From Phoronis ovalis (lineage: Eukaryota > Phoronida > Phoronidae): a stretch of 29,905 bases of DNA. The position numbers were made by a program, and so were the translations under genes. Where the stretch lies: positions 1-29,905 of the forward strand of contig JAOXYB010033284.1 of the NCBI GenBank assembly GCA_028565635.1. The letters run 5' to 3'. Below are positions 1-29,522 of this stretch, piece after piece. Position 1 is the stretch's first letter. Each line of letters starts with the position of its first letter. Below the pieces are notes generated by a model. The model was given only the letters and a program-made list of their open reading frames with translations. It had not been told where the DNA came from and did not search any database.

Positions 1-3000
1 TTGTAAAATATCATAATATTTGGTTGTATAATATTACACATATGAGCAGAAAAAATCATGCAAGTCCCTAAAAGTGTATGTATAATGTACATCTCCACAT
101 GAAATGCCGCCTAGCATTGCAATAAATAGTATTCACGTTATCCTTTGATAATCACCCCAGTATAATCGTACCGTGGTCCATGTTTAGTTACATTTAGATA
201 TCAACAGGTCGCTCTAGCGGGCCTTGGTGTGATGATACTTGGGGTGACCTGAGCTATATAAATATTTTGTTTAAAATGCATTCTCAAGCGACACGTGTTA
301 CATCATGTTGTCGGCATTGTATGCCAAGTATTTCACACACTCTGTCTATGAAAAATGTGTTAACTCGGTTAAGCTACGTGAAATTACCCATTAATAGCCG
401 CGTTCTTCGTTCAACATCGTTCTACGATTCGTACAAGATGGGTAACCAAGAATTTTTTAGAAAAGCAAGTAGGTGGTAGTTAAGCCATCTTTGCAAAACT
501 TCAATAATACTGCTCGTCGTAACCCTTATTAGTTTTTTAATCAAGACCGTTCGTTCCAACCTTGTTTTTCATTCACAGGCCATCATGCGAGATTTGATGC
601 GTACACATAGCTGAAGAAACCAGCCTGTTTTTTGCCTGGCCTTCACACTCTTATTTAGGAGGAATTACAAGTTTCGATGGTAATGGTACCTACCTGGTAT
701 GTCTTAAAGGGAGTTACACCATCTATGGCCTATTCTACCATATCACAATTTCGAATGTCTAAATTACCAATCATATACATAATTTAAGGACACTTTTTTA
801 ATGTATACAGATATTTTTACTCAGTATCAGGAACTTGGAAATTACTACTGGGTGAAAAACGATTTGGTTTTTCTAAATTGTCTAATTCTTAATGTACGAG
901 GAATACGCAAAAATTATAGACGGGCACAGGATATTTCAAAAACATGACAAATTAGAACCAATAAATAAATAAATTCGTTTTTCAATTTCAAAATATCTTC
1001 CATTAATTATGCGCGCGTAGTCTACAAATAAAGATTCATGTTATAAATGGACATATAAAAGGATAAAGTTAATTTCTGATTCATCTAGATACTAACCTTT
1101 TATTATTGCTGTTATAATATTTAGATTGACGCACCTTGTTCGGTTATAAAATGATGATTTTATGTTTCGTGGGTTCAATTTGTGAAACGCTGAACACGAA
1201 CCAGCAATCGACGATTAGAGACCGTCTGGTGGACATTTTGGGAATTCATAAACAGGAAGAGGACAACTGAATCTGTATTTTAGATTTTGAATCGCAAATA
1301 TTCTAGGAATGAAAATATCTTTATATAAAATCGCTACAAAAAATTCGATCGTGTAAATCGAGACAATTTTTTTATTATATTTGGACTATGTAATAACACT
1401 TAATAGTAAGGGTTTATTGTTCTACTAATAAAATCAAAATTATTCAAATTTCGCCGAATTATTCAGACCATAATCAATTGGGTCACTTGTCATCACATTA
1501 ATCTACATTACAAGACAAGCGTAAAATTAATTTCGGGTCACTGATTTTATAAAAAATCTTTTATTTTTTGTAAACCAACATCCTGTGTATTACATGTCTC
1601 TCTTATGACATGTTTGTCAAGTCATACGTATGACCTTTTTTAAGTTTTTTTCTAATAAACATGATGGGAAAACGTTTTACCAGTAATTATTAAAAGCTTG
1701 TGGCAGTAATGAGTTATCTGGGAAAATCAAATATGTTCAAGAATTTACTAATTGTTTACTTTCGTAGAGCCACAAATGGAATTTTATTTGTTTCAAAAAG
1801 TTTAATTCCCACGTAGTAATATAAATGACAGTGCTGTCAGTTATAGTTGCAAATTACGTTGTCAATTTAAACTCGAGACATACATAACCACATGCATCAT
1901 TCAGACTCAGTCTGGCGATCCTCATTTACCCCATTCGTAAAAAATAATTATCCGTAACATACTTTTTATGTAATTTATTCTCCTGGTACGCACCAACGTG
2001 AACATTTTCCAACTACAGTTATTCCAGTTTTCCACAGGTGCGGACCGAGACAAATTCCCATTATATAGAATCGATGCCTATCTTCGAAGCAAACATTTTA
2101 TACCCCAAACTGTTTCGACTCATCGTCAAGTTAAACAACAAAAAAAATCAGCATTTAAAAACAAATTAGACGACGACATGTATTCCAGTACCAGAGTTCA
2201 ACTCATTTCGTTATAGCCGCTTGGCTGGAATTATTATTAATAATTAATTAACGGATGTATGTCAAAAACAACTGGTAAAATGACAATATTCAAAGGTATG
2301 TTTTCAGTTTGATTTTTAATTTAACATTTTCACTTAATATGCGGTTAAAAACTGTAATGTCGGTGTTGACCGTTTTTTAACATAGATACAAAAACATATC
2401 TGGTTTGGATTATTGCAAACCTTCCGACGCTGATTAGTACAAATTGAGAGACTTTATCCACGATCACCATTCCATAACTGCTAGGCAAATGCACTCGTGA
2501 GGAACATTGCATGTATCCTGTGTTCAATGCAATGTAGCAATAGTGGTCCGTAATAAGAGATCCAGGGTAAGCAAACGAACGTTGACAGCCAGGATATAGC
2601 ATGCATGTCTAACGGGGTCTAACGAAACTTTCGCAGACGTGATGTTGCACAAAAATATTTGAGAAAAAGAAAATGCCTTCACTAAGCACTGTTTAAGAAT
2701 ACTGGTATATCAACAAATTGCATATAATACCAGAATTTTTTTCGTCCTTCTAGTTCCCTTCAATGGCATATTTTTTTTACCATCCCTTCAGCTAACATCT
2801 GAACTCGATCTTACTGATTATCGTTATTGGTCGGGGGGGTTATAGTGGTGATCGTGAAATTGTTGGAAAACTGCATAAATTTACTGACCTAAAACAACTG
2901 ATGCGCAAAGAAAAACGGCAAGAAATACAATTATTATTACGAATAAGTAAAAGTCGTATCTTTATTCAGTAACCTCCGATTAACACAAATCTTGCACAAA

Positions 3001-4961
3001 CTGAAGTGAAATTTAGAATGCAAACACCGAATGCTATTTCTTAAAACCCGTCAAAGATAACATCTACTGTTATATTCCAGCTTTTATCTAATATTAACTT
3101 AATAAACGACAATCTGCACGTGTGCGCAAGACAACTGTTGTTCCACATTCCAGTTACAACACGACAGACAGTTCAAAGCACTTTCAGTACCCATGAAGGT
3201 CGACGTCAGTTGCTCAATCACTACATTACACAACAGCACAAAAGATACGAAACAGTTCCGCGTGATCGTTATGATCTTCCGAGACCCATCGTATCTTGAT
3301 TTTTAAAAAGAAATTTAGGCTACGACAAGGTTATGTTACCTGGATAATTCATGAACATGTAATAATTGTTCGAATTGTTACGAAAACAATTAAGTCTATT
3401 AGTTTATATGATAAGATTGAGAAAAAATCATGATTGAAAAGCATTCCCCTTGTTGAAACAACAGTGATGCAACGGGTCTACTATGTTACTGTTGTACATG
3501 TAATCCCATCTCGTTCAATCAGAAACAAAATTAAAAAACAACACCGCAAGCATTAAAATTACATTAAGTACACAAACTGTGATACTAATGATAATGGCGA
3601 CTGCTAAATAATTACAAAGAAACAAGTGCGCGCACAAACAACAATAACTGGCTGGCGCCGTCAAATATAGAAGACTGGAATCCAGTTTGGTGACATTTTA
3701 CGGACTGAAAACTTAACTGGTAGACTTGTTACCGAGTAAGATATTTATACTTCGAATTCTCTCATCAACTGGGAAGCAACTAGCTTTCTGCAAGACTCAC
3801 AACTTCAGTCCACAGCCACATCAACAGCGCCAACCAGTGGACATAGCAAGGTCATCTCACTGTATTTTGAACCATGTTTAAAGAGTCCGAAAATATAGAT
3901 TATTCTTGTTTTAACACTGATAATGCGTTCACTGAACGATTGAAACACTGGATAATAATAACTAATGTGGAAAGATTTTATCCCACCAGGAATGGTTCAG
4001 AATAAAGTGAGATACCTCAAGACAGACATACCAATTAGTAATTCAGGAAATTCAACAACATTCTAGTATAATTGTTCATAATAAATGTACTATATCATTT
4101 CCATATTACAAGGAAATCGAAATCAGTGAAATTATATTTATTACTATCACAGTCTTATATCAAAGATATTGAATTTTCTTTTTATGTGCGACATCCCAAG
4201 GTGTTCATAGAAATTCTCAAGTCTCTAGTTTATTCTATTAAACAAAACAGTCTTTCACTTGCACTGGTTACAATTCTGTACTGCCGCAACAGTTCGTAAT
4301 CATTTGTTAATCAGATGGTGATATCCACAGATGAGTAACACCAACGTGATGTTATAAAATTCTGAACACTGCACAATTGGCTTTTCTCTGCTTTGGCACA
4401 CACCCCAAGTAGCTGTTGGTCACTTAATGGATATTACAATGGGTGGGTTAATATGCTATGACCAATGCAGCTACAAGAACACTAACAACCAGCACATTTC
4501 TTTCTTTACAATATAGGTATCCCTTCTTACACACAAACATGACGAAATGTTAGTTTAACCCAAAATGTCAGTAAGTACTAATTCAAGGTGAAACTAAGAT
4601 TATTTTTTTTTCAAACAGATAAAAAACAAAAATTACCAGTATAACATAAAAAAATGGGAAAGATTAAACTTCTGTTTAAAAAATGCTAAAAAAATCCTCC
4701 ACTTTCCAAACAGGTTGAAAAAACATATTCAAAAATTGATGAGAACGAGCCAAAAACAATTCACAGCTAAAGTTCACATACACCCAGAATTGAAATTTAA
4801 GAGCAAGCATGGATAGATGTTTCACTATTTTGCACTACTGCTATTCACGATATAAGATTCAGATTGTATTTCTAATATAAAATGGATATGATTTCACCAA
4901 CATGCGTGTTATACCCCCAAACCCTTGTTAACACTCCACTGATATGATAGATAATATTACA
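1..4961. other. Intergenic AT-rich region without recognisable genes
   Basis: I read both strands and found no conserved protein, tRNA, rRNA or snoRNA. The open stretches at about 1998-2216 (plus) and 2345-2602 (minus) have no recognisable domains, no splice context that extends them, and composition like their surroundings. No long repeat was seen. The region may hold distal 3' UTR sequence of transportin or of a neighbouring gene. Confidence 0.5.
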
Positions 4962-5251
4962 CTATCTCCCACCCCAAAACCCATACCGCCCTCCCTGTTG
5001 TTTATGATTCCCTAGGGCGCGTATATATATTATATGTTGATCGTACAGCATGCAGGACGAAGCAGCATGCAGCATTAATAGACCAGAGTATCCCACCCTA
5101 GCCTCCCTCCCCCCGGTAGTGGTGCCCACCCACCCACCCAGGAGTTTTAGTAACCGTCCGGACTGGTTACTATGGCAACTGGTAGCCATATCCCACCCGT
5201 CCTTCCCAGTAGGTGATTGACCTCCCTGGTCTGATGTATAGTCCCCAGCAT
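4962..5251 (-). other. GC-rich open block with a strong acceptor-like edge; possible alternative 3' exon
   Basis: On the minus strand a long pyrimidine tract and acceptor (TTTCTTTATTTTCAG, ending 5252) leads into a GC-rich, stop-free stretch of about 96 codons in one frame, Gly/Ser/Thr-rich, ending in a stop at 4962. It resembles no family I know. It could be an alternative terminal exon of transportin, an exon of an unrelated or noncoding transcript, or simply a GC-rich patch. A phase-0 splice from transportin exon 18 would read MLGTIHQTREVNHLLG and stop after about 34 codons. Confidence 0.2.
5125..5139 (-). other. Canonical G-quadruplex motif (four G3 tracts, single-T loops)
   Basis: On the minus strand the sequence is GGGTGGGTGGGTGGG, the most stable class of parallel intramolecular G-quadruplex (three 1-nt loops). 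More G-runs follow at 5106-5115. It lies about 0.5 kb after the transportin stop, on the transcribed strand sense, inside a GC-rich block. Confidence 0.8.
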
Positions 5252-5517
5252 CTGAAAATAAAGAAAGCATAGTATTTATATTAACAGCTCCAACTGCATT
5301 AATAGTCATCTTGCTGTTATGCCAGACATTGTACCTTGCCTTTGCATTTGTGACACCATATTTATACTAAAAGAATGCGACAAAAAAATACATATAGATG
5401 CAAATTGTAATACTAATATACAAGAAAACACATATATTAACAAAACTAATGATAGATGGTATAATTGCATCATAGCACAAGAGTACATGGTAAGATGTCT
5501 TATTTCTTGAAATTTTC

Positions 5518-5523
5518 TTTATT
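5518..5523 (-). terminator. Candidate transportin polyadenylation signal AATAAA
   Basis: TTTATT on the plus strand reads AATAAA on the transportin strand, about 105 nt after the stop at 5626. It is the first canonical signal after the stop and would give a short 3' UTR. Vertebrate TNPO1 has long 3' UTRs, so distal sites further toward 5000 are possible. Confidence 0.45.
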
Positions 5524-5625
5524 TTTTAGTGGAGTGATTTTTTGCAATGTTGACATGTTGAATTTTCTACTGTAAGCAAAAAGGCACAAAAAGAATTAAA
5601 CTATGTCTTACAAGCTTAGATATGT

Positions 5626-23574
<17,949 letters not shown>

Positions 23575-24062
23575 TTTTTCTTCCTTCAATACCATATACG
23601 GTACGGAAATAACCGATGTTTATAGTTTCCAGAAAAATATAAAAGTTGATGGTAAAGAAAATACAAGATTCATTAACTTAGTATTTGGTTCAATATTAAC
23701 AAGTATTCTTCAGTGTACCATCGAAATATGCGACACAATCTCTACCCATTTATATCGCCGGAGTTACCCGAATGTCATGGCGCTGCAGATCATATCAAAC
23801 ACGTGCGAGACGCACCAGCTGATTGGTCTGTCTGTTAAGAAGATGCTGTTTTAAAATCTTGGGCTTCCTCATTAAACTTTTATTTTTCTCCACGGAAATA
23901 CGTTGTAGTAGTTCAAACTTTGCTGTTATACGTGTAAATAAAAATAAAGCGCAACTAATACAAGAACAAGAAACAAAGAAACACTTTAATTCGTCTCATT
24001 TATAAAAAAACAGCCAATCATGTTTCAGTTTGTATTTCCGATTCGGACTGTATTGCGGAAGT
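23575..24062. promoter_or_regulatory. Head-to-head intergenic region, probable bidirectional promoter
   Basis: Only about 0.5 kb separates the transportin ATG from the likely FBXW9 transcription start. The segment has more CpG than its surroundings. It contains an E-box CACGTG (23800-23805), a CCAAT box on the minus strand (23822-23826), a CCAAT box on the plus strand (24014-24018) and an ETS-like GCGGAAGT (24055-24062). TATA-poor promoters with CCAAT and ETS sites are usual for divergent housekeeping pairs. Exact start sites are not visible. Confidence 0.55.
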
Positions 24063-24218
24063 TGAATTTTTGAGATGCATGGGGACCGGGAACAGCTGAT
24101 TCGAGTGTTTATTTTCGACTATGACTCATGGCTTTTTTAGTCAAAGCTTTTTTTAGGACATTTTTTCATATTCAAGGTGCATTTTGAAGATAGCGACGCT
24201 TTAGAAAATTAGTAGAAG
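24060..24218 (+). other. Possible FBXW9 5' UTR exon ending at a GTATGG donor
   Basis: The first FBXW9 coding exon starts directly after a splice acceptor (25844), so a noncoding exon is needed upstream. A reasonable donor (AGAAG then GTATGG) sits at 24218/24219, downstream of an ETS-like site and a CCAAT box. The left edge given here is a guess, since no start-site signal is decisive. The implied first intron would be 24219-25844. Transcript data would be needed to confirm it. Confidence 0.35.
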
Positions 24219-24303
24219 GTATGGATTTACAGATCACACTTTCTAATTCTATAGACACGAGTCACGACAAAAAAATTGCAAATAATCTGCTGCTAGTGTT
24301 ACG

Positions 24304-25233
24304 TACTATCGCTTGGCAGCCTGCGGCATAGCCGGCATAGTCCTGCAAGCATGACCCTACGGCTTGTCCGTAAGGTCATGGGCACCTCATATCTCAAACC
24401 ATCCGAAGTTCGAAAACACTTACTTTCTTAATTAAATAAATGAATTCCACCCAAATTTTGGCTTCTGTCTGCAGTGTCTATTAATATTCCTTGACTTATA
24501 GTTATACCACCGTATCTAGATAACTTAATAAAACTTAAAAGATTCAACAGTACATCAGCATAGAATTATGCTATAGCGTATACGTGAAGGCTAGTTGAAC
24601 TTCGGCTGGTTTGAGATTAGCCAACCACGTCAGCTATTTTGGCTCCTGATATACTGTTTATCCGCCGTCACACAGAAGACATGGTACTTGTCTAGTTTGA
24701 GATATGAGGTGGCATGACACTACGGACAAGCCATAGGCTGTCCATAGTAGGGTCATGTTTGCAGGACAACCTGCGGCGAAGCCGTAGGGTCATACTCATA
24801 GCCCAGATAGTATTAAAACCAGTAGAAGTTAGCCTCTTGCAAAAACACTCAGCGTGTGTCCACAAATTCAAACCAAACTTGTTGTCTTGTTTGTGTCTGA
24901 TACTCCTACTTTTTCTTGGGTTATCTGTTACTTGAAGCTTGACTCCTCAAGATTATTTTTAGCATACAAATATGTGCAAGATGGACATTTTGTGTTGGTC
25001 TCACTCTGTTGTAATGGATTTGTATGCTAAAAATAACCTTGAGGAGTATTAAGCAAGCTTCAAGTGACAGATAACCCAAGAAGGAGTATCATAGAAAAAC
25101 AAACCAACAATTTTGGTTTGAATTTGTTGATTTTTTTTGACACACGCGGAGTGTTTAGGCAAGAGGCCAACTTCTGCTGGTTTAATGTTATCTGGGCTAT
25201 GACCCTATGGCTTCGCACTGGCAAGCGATAGTA
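24304..25233. mobile_element. Nested foldback element cluster in the FBXW9 5' intron
   Basis: An outer pair of inverted ends (TACTATCGCTTGGCAG at 24304 and CTGGCAAGCGATAGTA ending at 25233) encloses two further inverted repeats. The first has arms about 24335-24405 and 24693-24760 (GCATGACCCTACGGCTTG, CACCTCATATCTCAAAC). The second is a 0.44-kb foldback, 24774-25217, homologous to the one at 22441-22874. The hierarchy suggests one foldback inserted in or next to a related one. No open reading frame of transposase type is present. Confidence 0.7.
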
Positions 25234-25560
25234 GGTTCATGAAGCTAGGACTAGGGCTATAGTGAGGTTTTCGCAGCGAGCATTAGGGTCTGTTAAGTCC
25301 AAGCAACAAACATTTTCTTTTAGCGACCTTTTTTTTTAACTTGCCGCAAGATTTTTTTTATTTGCTTTTTATTTTTTTAACACTTTATCTTATTAAGTGC
25401 CAGCAGCAAGCATTGCCAATTTTTAAGTGCGAGCATTGCATCCTGAGGGGGACCCCCCTACCCGCTCACTACAATATGCCGAACAATGTTTCCTACTTTA
25501 AATTAATTTTGGGCTAGTGTTAGATTTGTTTTGGTGCCGGGGAAGGGGCATTATAGAATT
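25234..25560. other. Low-complexity, probably transposon-derived tract downstream of the foldback cluster
   Basis: This stretch has the phrase GGACTAGGGCTATAG, related to foldback ends, followed by T-rich runs, recurring GCAAGCATTG / GCGAGCATTG phrases and a G5-A-C6 palindrome at about 25446-25458. It has no gene. It reads as a mobile element remnant inside the presumed first intron of FBXW9. Confidence 0.35.
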
Positions 25561-25850
25561 TTTCTAATTTCTTTATAGTTTATATTTTCAAAATAGCAAG
25601 TTTTTAGCTCAAAACACCCAGCTTTTTGATTACATATTCATGTTATACATAGAAAATATAAATTTTCATTATCGTCAAATTGTTACCTTTCCATTTAAAA
25701 CTGTTCAAAATTTTATTTTTATTTATGCGAGCCTATTGTAGGGAAAGCCTGCAGTTTATCAAAGTTTTTTTTAAATTATGTTGCTTTTATGCTATATATA
25801 AAACAAAGTAGTGGTGTTAACTAGAGAATCATGTCTTTTCTCAGTTGAAA

Positions 25851-28800
25851 ATGGCTAGCAAACCTGAACCAATAACCAGCAACAGTGAGAATGAATCATC
25901 TCCAAGAGAAAACAATATTAGAGATTCATTAAGCGAGGAGAATATATCATACACAGATTATAAAGCGCACGAAGTGCTTCAGTCATCATTAAGTGAATTA
26001 ACGCTTTCAACGCAACACAAGGATGATATGAATAGAAGTGGACCATTAACACTAAGTGGTCCTTTAGACTTGTCCAAATTATCGGGCAAGTTAAGTCGCA
26101 GTGGTAGTATTGAATTTGATCATTCAAGACCTTTAAGTCTAGATACTTTACCACCCGAACTTCTTTTGACAGTATGTGACTACTTAGATGCTAAATTTGT
26201 AATCAATATACTAAGTTTGGTATGCAGATATTTTCATGAAGTCATACAAGATGACATTACTTGGAAGATCCGGATTGCAAAAAGATTTCCAGGAAAAATA
26301 TACCCATGTATTAATGGTGAGGATATCATGTTTTCTTCAGTAAATGATTGTAGCTACACTAAAAGTGACAAATAAAGAAAACATCCTTTGTTAGGATCCT
26401 TTGCCTATGTCATCTGTTTCTACCATTTGTGAGATAGATATGATGGGCTGTTTCTGAGCCTGGTAATGGCCTATTTTTCAGTTTGTGGTTGAGTGGTTCT
26501 ATGGTCAAATATACGAATAAGGGAGGAATATTTGCCAAGGGTTAATACAGGAATATATTGTGATAATATTCCCTTAGCATTGCGAAGTTGTAGCAGCATG
26601 TTCTCGGAAGTTACCAAACCAAATTCTAAAAAATGAATTTTTATCACAAGTTGAATTCTGCAATGTGAATTTGATGTGCATAAACTTGTTATATTACAAA
26701 AAATATTAAATCAATAGATCAAGCCCAGAATTTATAGACAGTTAAGTCATTTTTCTATATAATGTACCTGTCACTTTAGTCTGGCTGTTATATAAGGTAG
26801 CAATGGCTTGCAAGGAAGCACTAAACAATTTTAAGTAAAAAAAAAATTTGACTTAAAATGGTATGTCACTAATATTAATGCCAATGCATATGGTCTTAAC
26901 TTCTGACGCTTATTTATTTTTTCAACAAATTTAAAGTTGTGTACAATGTCTGTGTGCAGTTACTGCTTACTCTTCACTTCAGCAAAAACGTGTTCCATCT
27001 ATAATGTTTGCAACCCAAACTTTTAATTCAAACATGTGACATTATTGTTTATAGTTGATGATGATCATTTTAATTGGAAGAATGCCTGTATTGAAAGAGA
27101 AGAAAAGTATCAATTATGGTCTGGTCATGAACGAAACATGCAGCACTTTTCTTTCAGTAAGGGATTGTATGCATCCGTTGATTCCGTCCACTTAATGAAG
27201 GTACTAGTAATTGTTTTACACACAAGGGTGAATAAAAGATGTTTGCATTTCAAGACTTGTACAGAATAAACAAGGTCTCAGATACATTTACCTATGTACT
27301 AAAAAATTTATATTTAATAATTAAATTTACTTAATGAGCTGGTTAGTACATGAAAAAGAAGTAATAAACTAAGTATCAAAATGAATGTTCATTCAATGAC
27401 ATAATGATTCAATGAGCTGATTAATGTACTATAAGTTCAGAAAGGACTGTTGAAGGTCTTGAGACTAGACTGAAAGCTTTCTATCATAAAGTAAGATAAA
27501 TATTATAAATCAGAAAGGACCGTTGAAGGTCTTGAGATAAGACTGAAGGTTGTTTCTTTCGCTCTGTTTCTAAAAGTAAGATTCATATTTGGACTAAATT
27601 TATTTTAAAGTTATCTTTATTGCTTGATAAAAAACAATTTAAAAGCCTTTAATTTGTGCTTTTTTCATTTTAGGAAGCAACTTTGCTTGCATCAGGATCC
27701 AGAGATCGTTACCTCAACTTATGGGATCTCACACAGCTTGATGATAACGATCCCAAAGCAACAGGCCAATGTAATGTCCAATCCAAGATGGATGCACATA
27801 AGGTAAACATTAATAAGTGCTGTATTCTGTATTTTTTAGAGTTGGAGATTTTTTGGTGTTCATAGTAACTTGCCGCCGTAATTTTCAATGAGAACTGTCA
27901 AGCTCTATTAACCCAATTCCTTCAAAAGTCTGTGATAAATGAAAAATATTTTTTACACTGTCTATGAAATGTTACTAGTACTATAGGTACAAGTAATATA
28001 GGTATTTTTAGCTGTAAGCTGTTATTTCAGGGTTGGATTTGGTCATTGTATTCTTTAGATAACTCTCTGTGCACAGGCTCGTGGGATATGTGGATGAAGT
28101 TTTGGGACGTTAATGTTGGATTGGTTGAAACAGGAAAAGTCAAGTAAGCAAAGTGTTATAGTGAAGGAGTAGTGACAATTATAAACTCAAACTGTGATAA
28201 GATATGAGCGGCAGTTGAGTGAAATATTTGCAACAGTTTCTGCATAATTTTAATTAAAATCATCTTCCAAATGTCTAACACGCAATAGAATATTCTCAGG
28301 TCTTAATTCTGTTAAGTGTTTATTGTACATTTACCTCTAAACTACATTTAATTGAAACCTCTGCCTTCATTGTCTGTAATAATTTGAAAATATGATATAT
28401 TTGGAGTAAATGTTTATGCAACCACACATGGTGTCAAGTGCAATGCAAGTATCATTATTTTTCTGAAACTAATTGTAAATTGTGATCACTTATAGAGACT
28501 ATGTGATAAATTCCAAGAATATTTGTTATTATTCATCAATAAATGACTTATCTTATTAGGATGAATAAGAAACTGCAGGGATTTTACTGGCAATAATTAA
28601 TACAAGCCCTTTTCCACCTAGAGCCAAATAATCCATTATTTTTGAATGTGAACAAAAGATATATTACCACAACAAAAATTTACATAATCATGCTTTAAAA
28701 TACCAATTTCTAATTTTAATGATGCCAGACATTCCCAAAATTGAAAGTCCCCGGCCGAACATGAAAATGGTCAGAATAATCCTTGAACTGAACACTAGAT

Positions 28801-29078
28801 AGAAAAACTTATAATCACTTGACCACTCTATATTTTTCAGATGTAACTCTGCAATCCTTTCTCTCAGCTATGATCAAGATTGTGTAATGGCAGGTGGATT
28901 TAACCAGAAAGTTTATTTTATTGACCCAAGAACTCATCAAATTATAAAAATTAAAAAGCTGCACAAGAAAGCAGTGCTTTGTCTCGCTGCTGATGACAAG
29001 TATATGATCACGGGCAGTGAAGATCACAAAGTCTGTGTCTATGATAGAAGAGCTGATCAAGTTTTTAAAACACTGACA
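25851..29078 (+). CDS. FBXW9: F-box/WD40 protein FBXW9, 5' part (five coding exons), 3' end outside window
   Basis: Predicted substrate receptor of an SCF (SKP1-CUL1-F-box) ubiquitin ligase. Coding exons: 25851-26316, 27055-27200, 27674-27802, 28031-28143, 28841-29078; phases agree and give 364 residues so far, with about 100 more expected from vertebrate FBXW9. The N-terminal 95 residues are Ser-rich and probably disordered. The F-box is at about 97-143 (LPPELLLTVCDYLDAKFVIN). An FBXW9-typical linker follows (FNWKNACIEREEKYQLW, YASVDSVHLM). Then come WD40 blades ending SGSRDRYLNLWDL, CTGSWDMWMKFWDV, AGGFNQKVYFIDP and ITGSEDHKVCVYDRRA. Domain order and these motifs match FBXW9 rather than FBXW7 or BTRC. 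The first ATG follows a good acceptor (CTTTTCTCAG at 25844), so a 5' UTR exon lies upstream. The last donor seen is GTATGT at 29079. I found no convincing next exon in 29079-29905. Confidence 0.93.
27438..27583. repeat. Direct tandem repeat, 73-bp unit, in an FBXW9 intron
   Basis: CAGAAAGGACTGTTGAAGGT at 27438 recurs at 27511 (CAGAAAGGACCGTTGAAGGT). Each copy is followed by CTTGAGA.TA.GACTGAA and, further on, by AAAGTAAGAT. The period is 73 bp. A weaker pair (AATGAGCTGRTTA) lies just upstream at about 27334 and 27411. Confidence 0.6.
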
Positions 29079-29154
29079 GTATGTTTTACTCAGACACCCC
29101 TGCACATCTAGATATCTTTTTATTTTTTGGGCTGCAAGGTTATATATTATGTGA

Positions 29155-29522
29155 TTACCATTTAAGCAGAGTCACCCCTCTTGAACAACTCCTTTGTTAT
29201 TAAAACTTCATTAGTAAGTGTGTTCAGTTTTCTAATCTAATAATTTCAGTTCATTAGAATGAACGTGAAATCTCTTATTTCTAACAGGTTCTAACAAATT
29301 CTGTTGAACTCGTTAATAAAACGCTGGAAATTATTAAATTAAACTTTCTTATTTTTTTGCAGGATATTGTAATACATGTTTCAACAAAATTCTAGGTACA
29401 TTTTATTAGATTAATTTATGGTTAGAATTTTTTTTCAGTTTTGTTAGAACAAATATCAAATTAATAAATTAAACTCATTAAGTTATAACGAGTTCAAGAG
29501 GGGTTACTCTGCTTAAGGTAAT
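29155..29522. mobile_element. Short inverted-repeat (MITE-like) element in an FBXW9 intron
   Basis: The left end TTACCATTTAAGCAGAGT...CCCCTCTTGAAC is repeated inverted at the right end (GTTCAAGAGGGGTTACTCTGCTTAAGGTAA), about 30 bp with few mismatches. The interior is AT-rich, with repeated phrases such as TCTAACAGGTTCTAACA and GTTAGAACAAA. It has no coding capacity. The flanks are too AT-rich to call a target-site duplication. Confidence 0.65.

Noticed and set aside
1145-1200. ATGATGA ... CTGA on the plus strand resembling a C/D snoRNA
   Set aside because: The boxes are too close, the flanking pairing is displaced from the boxes, and it is not within a recognised host intron.
2345-2602. Minus-strand open frame of 85 codons in the intergenic region
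   Set aside because: No recognisable domain, no clear splice context and composition like the surrounding DNA.
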